Below, piece after piece: positions 40,157 through 49,506 of a stretch of DNA of 64,000 nt. Under the pieces are notes generated by a model. That model was not told the DNA's origin. It searched no databases and worked only from the letters and a program-made list of their open reading frames with translations. The translations under genes and the position numbers were made by a program. This DNA is from Roseateles hydrophilus (GTDB lineage: Bacteria > Pseudomonadota > Gammaproteobacteria > Burkholderiales > Burkholderiaceae_C), in assembly GCF_026712245.1 (NCBI RefSeq), contig NZ_JAPPUY010000001.1, forward strand, positions 1,364,001 to 1,428,000, written 5' to 3'. The number at the start of each line of letters is the position of its first letter. Position 1 is the stretch's first letter.

Positions 40157-41359
40157 ATGACCGTCACTCCCGCGTTGCGTGTTCTCTGCCCGCTGGCCGG
40201 CGTGCTGCTGGCCCTGCTGCTGACCGCCCCCGCCGCACAGGCGCAGTTGCGTGAAGCCCCCTGGGGCCCCAACCAGTACAACGCCCACGATCTGGAGGTG
40301 CGGCGCGACGCGCTGCCCGACACGCTGGCCACCGAGGACATCGAGGTCGTCGTGGAAGCCAGCGATGAGTACTGCAAGCCCCGCTTCACCAAGTTGATCG
40401 GCATCAGCGTGCCGATACCCGTGGCACCCGGTGTGGAGTTCTTCTGCCGGCAGCTGGCCACCTATGCGGACAGCCACGCAGGCGCACTGCCGGTGCGGCT
40501 GTCGCGCCAGACCTGGCAGCAGCGCGACGTGGGTGCGCATGTGGCGCAACTGGATGTGCCGGCGCAGCGCCGCCATGTGCTGCTGAGCCGCTGGCGCATC
40601 TACGACGCGGAGACCAACCCCTACGGGCTGGTGCCGCGCATGCGCTGGACCGTCGAGGAAGCGCTGTGGGACCGTACCGAGCAGCGGCTGCTGTGGCACG
40701 CGCTGCGCACCATCTACACCGACGACGTGTACGAGAAGGGCCGCATCTGGGGCATGCAGCTGCACCTCAAGCGCTATTTCGCCTACACCCTGCCCTCCAT
40801 GCTGGGCCAGCGCGGTCAGACCCGTGCGCACGCCCCGGTGCCAGGGTCGCAGTGGGTGGCGCCCGCGGACATCGCCGGGTGGCGGTCCGACACACAGGGT
40901 GCCATCGCCTTCGTGAACAACCACTTCACGTCCGGGTTGCGGGACTTCCGGCGAAGCAAGGTCTTCGATCTACGGCCGGCGGATCAGCCCTACGTCGCGC
41001 CGCCAATCAAGAAGGACTGGTGGGCGTCCGAGGCCTGGATGAAGGACGAGCACCCGCCCATACCTGGCATCACGCCGCCGATGGACCCCTTCACGCATGC
41101 GCTGCTGGCCGTGCCGCCCGGCCGCTACGTCATCGACCCCTACGACCGCGAGCGGGGCAAGCCGCTCGAACTGGACGTGCAGGCCGGCGCGGTGGTGGTG
41201 GTGGAGTTCAGGCGCGCGCTGGTCGGCGCAGACGGGCCCGTGCTGGCTGATGACAAGACCTGGCAGAAGGCCCTGGCCCAGGGGCCGCATGCCTTCCTGG
41301 CCGACAGCCGGCCCCTGCCACCGAACCGCCGCGTCGAGGCCTGGTTCACCAGCCCCTGA
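40157..41359 (+). CDS. Secreted protein of unknown function
   Basis: A 400-residue protein with a clear signal peptide (hydrophobic LAGVLLALLLTAPAAQA, cleavage near residue 29). The mature part is rich in Trp, Arg and Pro, with segments such as RIYDAETNPYGLVPRMRW and PPMDPFTHALLAVPPGRY. I recognise no domain. The ATG follows GAAGGATG, an unusually close purine tract. It starts 25 bases after the SNF2 stop but is unlikely to be functionally linked. A small convergent gene follows. Confidence 0.7.
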   Translation: MTVTPALRVLCPLAGVLLALLLTAPAAQAQLREAPWGPNQYNAHDLEVRRDALPDTLATEDIEVVVEASDEYCKPRFTKLIGISVPIPVAPGVEFFCRQLATYADSHAGALPVRLSRQTWQQRDVGAHVAQLDVPAQRRHVLLSRWRIYDAETNPYGLVPRMRWTVEEALWDRTEQRLLWHALRTIYTDDVYEKGRIWGMQLHLKRYFAYTLPSMLGQRGQTRAHAPVPGSQWVAPADIAGWRSDTQGAIAFVNNHFTSGLRDFRRSKVFDLRPADQPYVAPPIKKDWWASEAWMKDEHPPIPGITPPMDPFTHALLAVPPGRYVIDPYDRERGKPLELDVQAGAVVVVEFRRALVGADGPVLADDKTWQKALAQGPHAFLADSRPLPPNRRVEAWFTSP

Positions 41360-41389
41360 CGCGGCCACGGGCGGACCGCGCGCGCCGGG

Positions 41390-41950
41390 TCAGGGCGCCG
41401 ATGCCGCCGCCGCGGGTGTGCGCGGGTCGAACAGGCGGCGGGCCAGGTCTTCCAGCACTGGCGTGTGCACATGCTCCGGCGTCAGGTTCAGGCGCCCCGC
41501 GGCACTGTCGGCAAAGAAATCCTGGCAGGCCTGGGCGCGGTCAGGCGCAGCCTTCAGCCACGCGGCAGCGTCCTTCTCGCCTTGCGCGGAGGCGGCTTCG
41601 ATGCGCTCGCGCGCAGCCATGTAGCTCTTCAGGCCGTCATTGAACGCCTGGCGCTTCTGGATGTAGCGCGACACCGCCGCGCTGTAGCGGTAATGGTGCT
41701 GATCCCAGGCGTTGGCCTCGGGCTGCCCCCAGCTCGGGGCCGGCATGCGCAGCAGCTTGCGGCAGCTGGCGCCCATGGCGTACAGCGTCGCGCTGCGCTC
41801 GCCCATGTACTTGGCCGCCGCGTCACGCTCGGGCGTCACCTCCACGGTGGTCGCGGCCAGTTCCTCGCGGGTGAGCTGGGGCGGCTGGGCTGAAGAAGGG
41901 GCAGCAGCCACCAGGCTGGCTGCCAGCAGAAAAGCGGGTCGAAAGTTCAT
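41390..41950 (-). CDS. Secreted helical protein of unknown function
   Basis: A 186-residue protein with a signal peptide (MNFRPAFLLAASLVAAAPSSA). The mature part is Ala-rich and mostly helical with two or three cysteines (ASCRKLL, AQACQDFF). No known domain is recognised. The start ATG 41950 is preceded by TAAAAT seven bases upstream and no ribosome binding site. It converges on the unknown secreted gene at 40157 with only 30 bases between. Confidence 0.7.
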   Translation of the reverse strand: MNFRPAFLLAASLVAAAPSSAQPPQLTREELAATTVEVTPERDAAAKYMGERSATLYAMGASCRKLLRMPAPSWGQPEANAWDQHHYRYSAAVSRYIQKRQAFNDGLKSYMAARERIEAASAQGEKDAAAWLKAAPDRAQACQDFFADSAAGRLNLTPEHVHTPVLEDLARRLFDPRTPAAAASAP

Positions 41951-41957
41951 CGCGAAA

Positions 41958-41963
41958 ATTTTA
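41958..41963 (-). promoter_or_regulatory. -10 element just upstream of small secreted-protein gene
   Basis: TAAAAT on the minus strand ends seven bases before the ATG at 41950, in otherwise GC-rich DNA. It predicts a leaderless message. Confidence 0.5.
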
Positions 41964-42029
41964 GGAGTGCCGCATGCTGCAAGATGCGGCCCGCCGCCCG
42001 TGTTTGCCCGCACTCCCTCCCCGCTCGAG

Positions 42030-42722
42030 ATGTCTACAGCCCCCACTGCCCCACCCGCCGCTGCCTCTCACACCAGCTGGGTGGCCGGTGGCAGCGGCCT
42101 GGTGGGCCGCGAGCTGCTGCGGCAGGCCAGCGCGGCGGGCGAACCGGTGCTGGCCCTGCTGCGCCGGCCGCTGCCGGCCGCCCAGGCGGTGCCAGGTGTT
42201 GCGCCGGCGGTGGTGGACCTGCGCGCGCTGCCAGCCGGGCTGCCTGCGCCGGGGCGGCTCTACATCGCACTGGGCACGACGCTGGCGCAGGCCGGCTCGC
42301 GGGAGGCTTTCCGCGCGGTGGACCTGGACACCGTCGTCGCCGTCGCCCGCACGGCACGTGCGGCTGGCGCCACGCGTTGCGCGCTGGTGTCGGCGCTGGG
42401 CGCGGATGCGGGCTCGCGCGTGTTCTACAACCGCGTCAAGGGCGAAGCGGAGCAGGCGCTGATGGCGCTGGGCTTTGAGCGCCTCGTCATCGCCCGGCCC
42501 TCCTTGCTGGACGGCCACCGCGAGGCGCTGGGCCAGCCCGCCCGCGCGGCCGAGGCCTGGAGCCTGCGCCTGGCGCGGCCGCTGGCCGGGGTGATCCCGG
42601 CCGCCTGGCGCCCCATCCGCGCCGACCGCGTCGCCCGCGCGCTGCGGCTTGCGCTCTCTCAAGACGGCCCGGCCGTGCAGGTGCTTGAATCCGGCCAGAT
42701 GCAAACCCTGGGAGCCCCATGA
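42030..42722 (+). CDS. NAD(P)-binding oxidoreductase (NmrA/epimerase-like SDR)
   Basis: A 230-residue atypical short-chain dehydrogenase. The dinucleotide motif AGGSGLVGRELL is near residue 17, and VSALGADAGSRVFYNRVKG holds the YxxxK-like catalytic segment. It resembles the HTATIP2/YwnB-like NAD(P)H-binding group, whose substrates are mostly unknown. Start MSTAPTAPP; the stop overlaps the next gene start (ATGA). It heads the nuclease-DUF4010-mnmC operon. Confidence 0.82.
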   Translation: MSTAPTAPPAAASHTSWVAGGSGLVGRELLRQASAAGEPVLALLRRPLPAAQAVPGVAPAVVDLRALPAGLPAPGRLYIALGTTLAQAGSREAFRAVDLDTVVAVARTARAAGATRCALVSALGADAGSRVFYNRVKGEAEQALMALGFERLVIARPSLLDGHREALGQPARAAEAWSLRLARPLAGVIPAAWRPIRADRVARALRLALSQDGPAVQVLESGQMQTLGAP

Positions 42723-44089
42723 AGCTGACCTTCCTCGGCGCCGCCGACACCGTCACCGGCTCGCGCCATCTGCTGACGCTGGGTGACCAGCGCCTGCTGC
42801 TGGACGCCGGCCTCTTTCAAGGCTTCAAGGCGCTGAGAGAACGCAACTGGATGCCGCTGGGAGGGCCGACCACCGAGCTCGACGCGGTGCTGCTGTCCCA
42901 CGCCCATCTGGACCACTGCGGCTACCTGCCGGCGCTGCGCCGCCAGGGCTTCAAGGGCCCCATCTACGCCACGTCGGCCACCCGCGACCTCTGCGAGGTG
43001 CTGCTGCGCGACAGCGCCCACCTGCAAGAGGAAGACGCGCGCCGCGCCAACCGCGACGGCACCAGCCGCCATGACAAGGCCCAGCCGCTGTACAGCGTGC
43101 GCGAGGCCGAGGCCACGCTCAAGCAGTTTGCGCCGCTGCCACGCGACGGCCGGCTGCGCCTGGGCCAGACGGACGTGCGTTTCACGCCGGCCGGCCACCT
43201 GCTGGGCGCCAGCAGCATCCACGTCAGCCACGGCGGGCGCAGCCTTCTGTTCTCGGGCGACATCGGCCGCGCGGGCGACCTGCTGATGCCCGTGCCGCAG
43301 GTGCCGCCGGCGGCGGACGTGGTGATGATCGAGTCCACCTACGGCAACCGGCTGCATGCGCCGGAAGACGCGCAGGCCCGGCTGGCGCAGATCCTGCGCA
43401 ACACCTTCAAGCGCGGCGGCTCGGTGCTGCTGCCCAGCTTCGCCGTGGGCCGCGCGCAGGCGCTGCTGCTGGTGCTGCAGCGCCTGCGCAATGCCGGCGA
43501 GCTGCCGCTGGACGTGCCCATCTGGCTGGACAGCCCCATGGCCGAGCAGGCCACCGAGCTGACGATCCAGCATGCCAAGCTGCTGCGCATCAGCGCCAGC
43601 GAGGCACGCAGCCTGACCGACCGTGTGCGCTACGTCACCAAGCAGGCCCAGAGCCTCAAGCTCGCCGCCAGCCTGGCCGCGCCGCGCGCGAAGCCGGCCG
43701 TCGTCATCTCGGCCAGCGGCATGGCCACCGGCGGCCGCGTGCTGAACTACCTGGAGACGCTGGCGCCGCAGCCGCAGCACCATATCGCCTTCCCCGGCTT
43801 CCAGGCCGGCGGCACGCGCGGCGCGCGCATGGTGGCCGGCGAGCGCGAGGTCAAGATCCGCGGGCGCTGGGTGCCGGTGAATGCCGAGATCAGCCACCTG
43901 GACGGTTTCTCCGGCCATGCCGATGCCGACGGCCTGATGCAGTGGCTGCGCGCGCTGCCCCGGCCGCCCGAGCAGGTCTATGTCGTGCACGGCGAACCCG
44001 CCGCCGCCGACGCGCTGCGCAGCCGCATCCAGGACGAGTTGGGCTGGGCCGTGCGCGTGCCCCAGCACGGCGAGACCGTCGCGTGGTGA
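42719..44089 (+). CDS. Beta-CASP metallo-beta-lactamase-fold RNase
   Basis: A 456-residue nuclease. Zinc motif HAHLDH (61-66), beta-CASP region with SGDIGRAGDLL, IESTYGNRLH, SASGMATGGRVLNYLE and the C-terminal FSGHADADGL and VHGEP. It belongs to the CPSF-73/RNase-J-related group of single-chain bacterial enzymes thought to process RNA. It overlaps both neighbours (ATGA upstream, TGATG downstream), so the four genes are likely co-translated. Confidence 0.9.
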   Translation: MKLTFLGAADTVTGSRHLLTLGDQRLLLDAGLFQGFKALRERNWMPLGGPTTELDAVLLSHAHLDHCGYLPALRRQGFKGPIYATSATRDLCEVLLRDSAHLQEEDARRANRDGTSRHDKAQPLYSVREAEATLKQFAPLPRDGRLRLGQTDVRFTPAGHLLGASSIHVSHGGRSLLFSGDIGRAGDLLMPVPQVPPAADVVMIESTYGNRLHAPEDAQARLAQILRNTFKRGGSVLLPSFAVGRAQALLLVLQRLRNAGELPLDVPIWLDSPMAEQATELTIQHAKLLRISASEARSLTDRVRYVTKQAQSLKLAASLAAPRAKPAVVISASGMATGGRVLNYLETLAPQPQHHIAFPGFQAGGTRGARMVAGEREVKIRGRWVPVNAEISHLDGFSGHADADGLMQWLRALPRPPEQVYVVHGEPAAADALRSRIQDELGWAVRVPQHGETVAW

Positions 44090-45372
44090 TGGACGCGCTG
44101 GCCTTCGGCGTCTCCAGCGAGCTCCTCACCGGCCTGGCCGCCGCGCTGGGCAGCGGCCTGTTGATCGGCCTGGAGCGCGAGCGCCACAAGCCGCGCGGCG
44201 GCCGGCGCGAGGCGGCCGGCCTGCGCACCTACACGCTGGCCTCCGTGGCCGGCGGCCTCGCCCAGGCCATGGCCCTGCCCGGCCTGCTGGTGGCCACCAC
44301 GCTGGCCGTGACGGCGCTCGCCGCCATCTCGCTTGCGCGTGGCCGCGACCCCGGCCTCACCCGCGCGCTGGCGCTGCTGGTGACCTGCCTGATCGGTGCG
44401 CTGTGCGTGCAGGCCCCGCTGCTGGGCGCGCCGGCGGCGGTCGTGCTGACGGCGCTGCTGGCCGCGCGCACGCGGCTGCACCGCTTCGCGACGGAGATGC
44501 TGCGCGAGGAAGAGCTGCACGACGGCCTGCTGCTGGGCGCGCTGGCGCTGGTGGTGCTGCCGCTGATGCCGCAGCAGCCGCTGCCCTGGCTGGCCGGCAT
44601 GAAGGCGAACTCCCTGATGGGGCTGATGCTGCTGCTGCTGGCGCTGCAGGCAGTGGGCCATGTCGCGCTGCGGCTGGCCGGGCCGCAGGCGGGGCTGGCG
44701 CTGTCCGGATTGCTGTCGGGCCTGGTGTCCAGCACGGCCACCATCGCCGCGATGGGCGCCAAGGCGCGCCACCAGCCGGCGCTGCGGCTGGCCTGCGCAT
44801 CGGGCGCGGTGATGTCCACCTGCGCCACCTGGCTGCAGGCGCAGGCCATGCTGTTCGCGATGGCGCCGCAGCTCGGGCTGGCAGTGCTGCCCATCGCGCT
44901 GCAGGGCATCGCGGTCTGCGGCGGGCTGGGCTGGCTGCTGGCGCGACGCTCGCGCGAGGCCGAGGCGCATGCGGACATCGCCAGCGACCCCGCCAGCCGG
45001 CGCGGCCCGCTGCGGCTGCGCGAGGCGGTGCTGCTGTCGCTGATGCTCAGCGGCGTGGCCGTGGCCGTCAGCTGGGCCCAGGGCCAGTTCGGGGCCACCG
45101 GCCTGTACGGTGCCGTGGCGCTGGCCGCCTTCGCCGACGTGCATGCGCCCATCGCGTCGCTCGCCGGCCTGCAGTCGGGCGGCGGCATCAGCCAGCACCA
45201 GGCCCTCGTGGGCCTGCTGTTGGCCTTCGGCTGCAACAGCCTCACGCGCGGCATTACCGCGGTGGCCGCCGGCGGCTGGGGCTTTGCCCGCGAGGTGATG
45301 CCCGCGCTGGCGCTGCCGCTGCTGCTGGGCGCCGCGCTGGCCATCCTGCTGCAGGCCGGGGGCGGCGCATGA
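44089..45372 (+). CDS. MgtC/SapB-DUF4010 inner-membrane protein
   Basis: A 427-residue membrane protein with about eleven hydrophobic helices. The first 130 residues match MgtC/SapB (LGSGLLIGLERERHK, AGLRTYTLASVAGGL) and the rest is DUF4010, with a Ser/Thr-rich SGLLSGLVSSTATIAAMG segment. The ATG overlaps the nuclease stop by one base (TGATG). Function is not established; magnesium or stress roles of MgtC cannot be transferred directly. Confidence 0.87.
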   Translation: MDALAFGVSSELLTGLAAALGSGLLIGLERERHKPRGGRREAAGLRTYTLASVAGGLAQAMALPGLLVATTLAVTALAAISLARGRDPGLTRALALLVTCLIGALCVQAPLLGAPAAVVLTALLAARTRLHRFATEMLREEELHDGLLLGALALVVLPLMPQQPLPWLAGMKANSLMGLMLLLLALQAVGHVALRLAGPQAGLALSGLLSGLVSSTATIAAMGAKARHQPALRLACASGAVMSTCATWLQAQAMLFAMAPQLGLAVLPIALQGIAVCGGLGWLLARRSREAEAHADIASDPASRRGPLRLREAVLLSLMLSGVAVAVSWAQGQFGATGLYGAVALAAFADVHAPIASLAGLQSGGGISQHQALVGLLLAFGCNSLTRGITAVAAGGWGFAREVMPALALPLLLGAALAILLQAGGGA

Positions 45373-47258
45373 CGGCGCTTCCGCCCTGGGCAATGACACC
45401 GGCCCAGGTGAGCTTCAGCCCCGACGGCCCGCCCGAGGCCCCCGCGTACGGCGACCTCTACCACGCCCGCGCCGGCGCGCTGGCCCAGGCCCGCCATGTG
45501 TTCCTGGGCGGAAACGGCCTGCCCGGCCGCTGGCAGGGGCGCGAGCGCTTCGTCGTGCTGGAGACCGGCTTCGGCCTGGGCAACAACTTCCTCGCCACCT
45601 GGGACGCCTGGCGGCAAGACCCGGCCCGCTGCGAGCGGCTGGTGTTCGTCAGCACCGAGAAGCACCCGCTGAGCCGCGACGACCTGCAGCGCGCTCATGC
45701 GGCCAGCGAGCTGCCCGCGCTGGCCGCGCAACTCATCGACCACTGGCCGCCGCTGACGGCCGGGCTGCACACGCTGAGCTTCGAGGCCGGCCGCGTCGAA
45801 CTGCTGCTGGGCCTGGGCGATGCGCGCGAGCTGCTGCGCGAGCTGGTGCTGGATGCGGATGCGATCTACCTGGACGGCTTTTCGCCCAAGCTCAACCCCG
45901 CGCTGTGGGACGACTGGCTGCTGAAGAGCCTGGCCCGCCATGCGCGGCCGGGCGCGACGGCGGCGACCTGGAGCATCCACCGCCCCATGCGCCGCGCGCT
46001 GGCGTCGCTGGGCTTCGAGGTCGGGCTGGCGCCCGGCTTCGCCAACAAGCCCGAGATGACGGTCGCCCGCTTCGCACCACGCCACACGCCGCAGCGCCCC
46101 GCCGGCCGCGAGCCGCTGGCGCCGCAGGCGCGGCGCGCCGTCATTGTGGGCGCGGGCCTGGCAGGCGCGGCCTGCGCGCTGGCGCTGCAGCGCGCAGGCG
46201 TCGCCTGCACCGTGCTCGATGCGCGGCCCGGCCCGGCCCAGGCCAGCTCGGGCAACCCGGCCGGGCTGTTCCACGGCACGCTCAACCCCGACGACGGGCC
46301 ACACGCCCGCCTCAACCGCGCCGCCGCGCTGGCCACGCAGGCCCTGCTGGCCGAGCTGGGCCTGCCGCATCAGGCCGGGCTGCTGCGCCTGGAAACGCGG
46401 CTGGCCGTGGCGCAGATGGCCACGGTGCCGGGCTATGTCGAGGCGCTGTCGGCCGACGCCGCCGCTGCCCTGGCCGGCGCCGCGCTGGGCCAGCCCGCCT
46501 GGCTCTACCCGGGCGGCGGCGCGCTGGACCCGGCGGCCTACACCCGCGCCATGCTCGCGGCCAGCGGCGCGGCAATGCGCATGGACACCACCGTCGCGGC
46601 GCTGCGCGAGACGGCACAGGGCTGGCAGCTGCTGGCTAGCGACGGGGCGGTGATCGACGAGGCGCCTCTCGTCGTGCTCGCCGGCGGGCACGGCCAGGTG
46701 CCGCTGCTGGGCGCGCTGGCGGACGGGCTAACGGCCGATCTGGTCGTACAGCGCGGCCAGCTCACGCACATCGCCCGTTCGCGCTGGCAGCCGGCCGTGC
46801 CGGTGGCGGGCGGCGGCTACACCATCGCCGACGGCCAAGGAGGCGCGTGGTGTGGCGCCACGGCGCAGGACGGCGACCTCGACCCCAGCCTGCGCGAGTC
46901 CGACCAGGCCGAGAACCTCGCGCGCCATGCGGCGCTCGGCGGCCTGCCTGCGCCAATGGCCCCGCTGCCGTTGGCCGGCCGCGTGGGCTGGCGGCTGGTC
47001 ACGCCCGACCGGCTGCCACTGATCGGCGGCCTGGCCGCCACCGGCGACGCGGCGGCCCAACTGCGCCTGCAGCCACGCCGCGCGGGCCTGGTGGTGTGCA
47101 CCGGCTTCGGCTCGCGCGGCATCACGTGGGCCGCACTGGCTGGGCGCCTCGTGGCGGCGCTGGCGCTGGGCAGCCCGCGCCCGCTGGAAGCCGACCTGCT
47201 GGACGCCGTCGACCCGCTGCGCTTCCCCTTGCGCCGCCAGCGGCGGCCCGGCCGCTGA
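45369..47258 (+). CDS. mnmC: Bifunctional tRNA mnm5s2U34 biosynthesis protein MnmC
   Basis: A 629-residue fusion. The N-terminal MnmD methyltransferase has ETGFGLGNNFLATW (65-78) and LDGFSPKLNP; the C-terminal FAD-dependent oxidase begins with VIVGAGLAGAACALAL near residue 258 and ends with TGFGSRGITWAALAGRL. It performs the last two steps converting cmnm5s2U to mnm5s2U at wobble position 34 of certain tRNAs. Start ATG overlaps the DUF4010 stop (ATGA). It is the last gene of the operon. Confidence 0.95.
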   Translation: MTALPPWAMTPAQVSFSPDGPPEAPAYGDLYHARAGALAQARHVFLGGNGLPGRWQGRERFVVLETGFGLGNNFLATWDAWRQDPARCERLVFVSTEKHPLSRDDLQRAHAASELPALAAQLIDHWPPLTAGLHTLSFEAGRVELLLGLGDARELLRELVLDADAIYLDGFSPKLNPALWDDWLLKSLARHARPGATAATWSIHRPMRRALASLGFEVGLAPGFANKPEMTVARFAPRHTPQRPAGREPLAPQARRAVIVGAGLAGAACALALQRAGVACTVLDARPGPAQASSGNPAGLFHGTLNPDDGPHARLNRAAALATQALLAELGLPHQAGLLRLETRLAVAQMATVPGYVEALSADAAAALAGAALGQPAWLYPGGGALDPAAYTRAMLAASGAAMRMDTTVAALRETAQGWQLLASDGAVIDEAPLVVLAGGHGQVPLLGALADGLTADLVVQRGQLTHIARSRWQPAVPVAGGGYTIADGQGGAWCGATAQDGDLDPSLRESDQAENLARHAALGGLPAPMAPLPLAGRVGWRLVTPDRLPLIGGLAATGDAAAQLRLQPRRAGLVVCTGFGSRGITWAALAGRLVAALALGSPRPLEADLLDAVDPLRFPLRRQRRPGR

Positions 47259-47384
47259 GGCCCGGTTCGCGCAACTATTGCCGGTTTGAGCCCCTGATCA
47301 CGCACCCACCCCGCTGGGGCCGGTACGACACTGCGCGCTGTTGCCGGCACGGCCGGCTTTCCCTTGACTCTTGGAGACGACGGC

Positions 47385-48719
47385 ATGTTCGGTTCTGGCA
47401 ACGGTTCGCAACGACTGAAGGTGGCGCTTGGCGTGGTGCTGGGCGTGGTGACCGTGGGCGTTGGTGTAGCGCTCTCCGGGCTGGGCGACAACGCCGGTTC
47501 GGCCAAGGGCTGGCTGTGGGCCAGCCTGGTACTGACCTGGGTGGTTGGCGTGGCAGGCCTGGCCACGGCCGGCGGCGGCAAGGGCTCCAGCCTGCACGCC
47601 GCCACCGAGGCCGCTGAAGCGCTGGCCCGCTTTGACCTGACGCACGCCATCCCTGGCGGCGGATCGGACGACATCGGCCGCCTCATGACGGCACTGTCGG
47701 ACACGCAGTCTTCGCTGCAAAAGCTCATCGGTGAAGTGCGTGGCGCGTCGGACAGCATCGGCACGGCCAGCGCCGAGATCGCCACGGGCAACCTGGACCT
47801 GAGCCAGCGCACCGAGCAGACCGCCAGCAACCTGCAGAACGCCGCCTCCGCCATGGCCGAGCTGACCGGCACGGTCAAGCAGACGGCCGACGCCGCGATG
47901 ACGGCCAACCAGCTCGCCAGTTCCGCCGCCTCCGTGGCGCAGCGCGGCGGCGAGGCCGTGTCGCAGGTGGTCGCCACGATGGATCAGATCAGCCAGAGCT
48001 CGCGCAAGATCAACGACATCATCGGCACCATCGACGGCATCGCCTTCCAGACCAACATCCTGGCGCTGAACGCGGCTGTGGAAGCCGCCCGCGCTGGCGA
48101 GCAGGGCCGTGGCTTCGCGGTCGTCGCGGGCGAGGTGCGCACGCTGGCCCAGCGCAGTGCCGAAGCGGCCAAGGAGATCAAGAGCCTCATCAGCGCCAGC
48201 GTCGAGCGCGTGGACTCCGGCACCCAGCAAGTGGAGGCGGCCGGCGCCACGATGACGGAGATCGTGGCCAGCGTTCAGCGCGTGACCGACATCATTGGCG
48301 AGATCAGCGCCGCCGCCCGCGAGCAGAGCGAGGGCATCGCCTCCGTCAACGCGTCCGTCGTGCAACTGGACCAGATGACGCAGCAGAACGCCGCCCTCGT
48401 CGAGGAATCGGCTGCGGCGGCCGAGAGCCTGCGCGAGCAGTCCGGCCGCATGGCCGAGGTCATCAGCGTGTTCCGCCTCAGCGGCGCCAGCGCACGCAGC
48501 GTGACGGCCAAGGCCCCGATGGTGCACAAGCCGGCTGCGGCAAAGCCCGCAGCGGCCAAGCCACTGGCCAAGCCGACGGCCGCACCGGCGGCGAAGCCCG
48601 CCACCGCCAAGCCGCAGCCCAAGCCGGTCGCCGCGTCGCCGGCACCGGCCGCCGCCCCCCGCCCGGCCCCGGCGCCCGCACCCAAGCCCGCCGACGATGG
48701 CGATTGGGAAACGTTCTGA
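47385..48719 (+). CDS. Methyl-accepting chemotaxis protein without periplasmic sensor domain
   Basis: A 444-residue receptor. Two closely spaced membrane helices (about 11-31 and 43-63) leave only a ten-residue periplasmic loop. A HAMP-like stretch and the long signalling coiled coil follow, with the conserved tip [21 protein letters not shown]. The last 65 residues are an Ala/Pro/Lys-rich linker ending in DWETF, the pentapeptide that tethers CheR/CheB. GGAG lies before the ATG at 47385. It may sense membrane or energy state, or work with other receptors; no che genes are nearby. Confidence 0.9.
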   Translation: MFGSGNGSQRLKVALGVVLGVVTVGVGVALSGLGDNAGSAKGWLWASLVLTWVVGVAGLATAGGGKGSSLHAATEAAEALARFDLTHAIPGGGSDDIGRLMTALSDTQSSLQKLIGEVRGASDSIGTASAEIATGNLDLSQRTEQTASNLQNAASAMAELTGTVKQTADAAMTANQLASSAASVAQRGGEAVSQVVATMDQISQSSRKINDIIGTIDGIAFQTNILALNAAVEAARAGEQGRGFAVVAGEVRTLAQRSAEAAKEIKSLISASVERVDSGTQQVEAAGATMTEIVASVQRVTDIIGEISAAAREQSEGIASVNASVVQLDQMTQQNAALVEESAAAAESLREQSGRMAEVISVFRLSGASARSVTAKAPMVHKPAAAKPAAAKPLAKPTAAPAAKPATAKPQPKPVAASPAPAAAPRPAPAPAPKPADDGDWETF

Positions 48720-48743
48720 GCCTCGCCGGGCTCACTCGCCATC

Positions 48744-48770
48744 AGGGGCGCCCATCGGCGCCCCTTTTTG
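48744..48770. terminator. Bidirectional terminator between chemoreceptor gene and rpiA
   Basis: A 9-bp perfect stem AGGGGCGCC/GGCGCCCCT with a CATC loop, followed by TTTTTGTT on the plus strand. It can also serve the converging rpiA transcript. Confidence 0.88.
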
Positions 48771-48795
48771 TTGAGCGGGCGGCGCGCGCCCGGGC

Positions 48796-49455
48796 TCAGA
48801 AGCTCAGCGTGCGGACGCCGTCAGCGCCACCCAGCAGGCAGACCTGGGCCTTGTTGCGCGCGAACACGCCCACCGTGACGACGCCGGGCCACAGCGTGAC
48901 CTCGGCCTCGAAGGCCAGCGGGTCGGTGATGGACAGGCCGGTCACGTCCAGGATGTGGCAGCTGTTGTCGGTGATGACACCGGCCCGCAGCGTGGCCGTG
49001 CCGCCCAGCGCGGCGAAGCGGCGCGCGAGTTGCGCGGCCGCCATCGGGATGACTTCCACCGGCAGCGGGAACTTGCCCAGCGTCTGCACGAGCTTGGATT
49101 CGTCGGCGATGCAGACGAACTTGTCGGCGAGATCGGCAACGATCTTCTCGCGCGTCAGCGCGGCGCCGCCGCCCTTGACCATGTAACCGTTGCCATCGAT
49201 CTCGTCGGCGCCGTCGATGTAGACGGTCAGGCCTGTGACCTCGGTGGCATCCAGCACGCGAATGCCGTGCTTTTGCAGGCGCTGCGTGGAACGCTCCGAG
49301 CTGGAGACGGCGCCGGCGATGGCGATGCCGCTGGCCGCCAGCGCGTCGATGAAGCAATCCACCGTGGAGCCGGTGCCGACGCCGACGATCTGGCCGGGGG
49401 TGACGTAGTCGAGCGCAGCGCGGCCGACGAGTTGTTTGAGCTGGTCTTGGTTCAT
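48796..49455 (-). CDS. rpiA: Ribose-5-phosphate isomerase A
   Basis: A 219-residue isomerase of the pentose phosphate pathway. Substrate loop [16 protein letters not shown], catalytic region [19 protein letters not shown] with the catalytic Glu of [11 protein letters not shown], and the C-terminal [19 protein letters not shown]. Start [17 protein letters not shown] lies six bases before the ATG and no ribosome binding site is visible. Confidence 0.96.
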   Translation of the reverse strand: MNQDQLKQLVGRAALDYVTPGQIVGVGTGSTVDCFIDALAASGIAIAGAVSSSERSTQRLQKHGIRVLDATEVTGLTVYIDGADEIDGNGYMVKGGGAALTREKIVADLADKFVCIADESKLVQTLGKFPLPVEVIPMAAAQLARRFAALGGTATLRAGVITDNSCHILDVTGLSITDPLAFEAEVTLWPGVVTVGVFARNKAQVCLLGGADGVRTLSF

Positions 49456-49461
49456 GCCGTG

Positions 49462-49467
49462 ATTTTG
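49462..49467 (-). promoter_or_regulatory. -10-like element just upstream of rpiA
   Basis: CAAAAT on the minus strand ends six bases before the rpiA ATG. It matches the -10 consensus at four of six positions, including A2 and T6. Confidence 0.4.
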
Positions 49468-49506
49468 CCGGGACAGGTGGCGCCTGCCACCCATCCCGGC
49501 TCGGAC

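Noticed and set aside
48540-48700. Ala-Lys-Pro repeat at the end of the chemoreceptor gene as a possible tandem DNA repeat
   Set aside because: The repeat is imperfect at DNA level and encodes the flexible linker to the CheR-binding pentapeptide.
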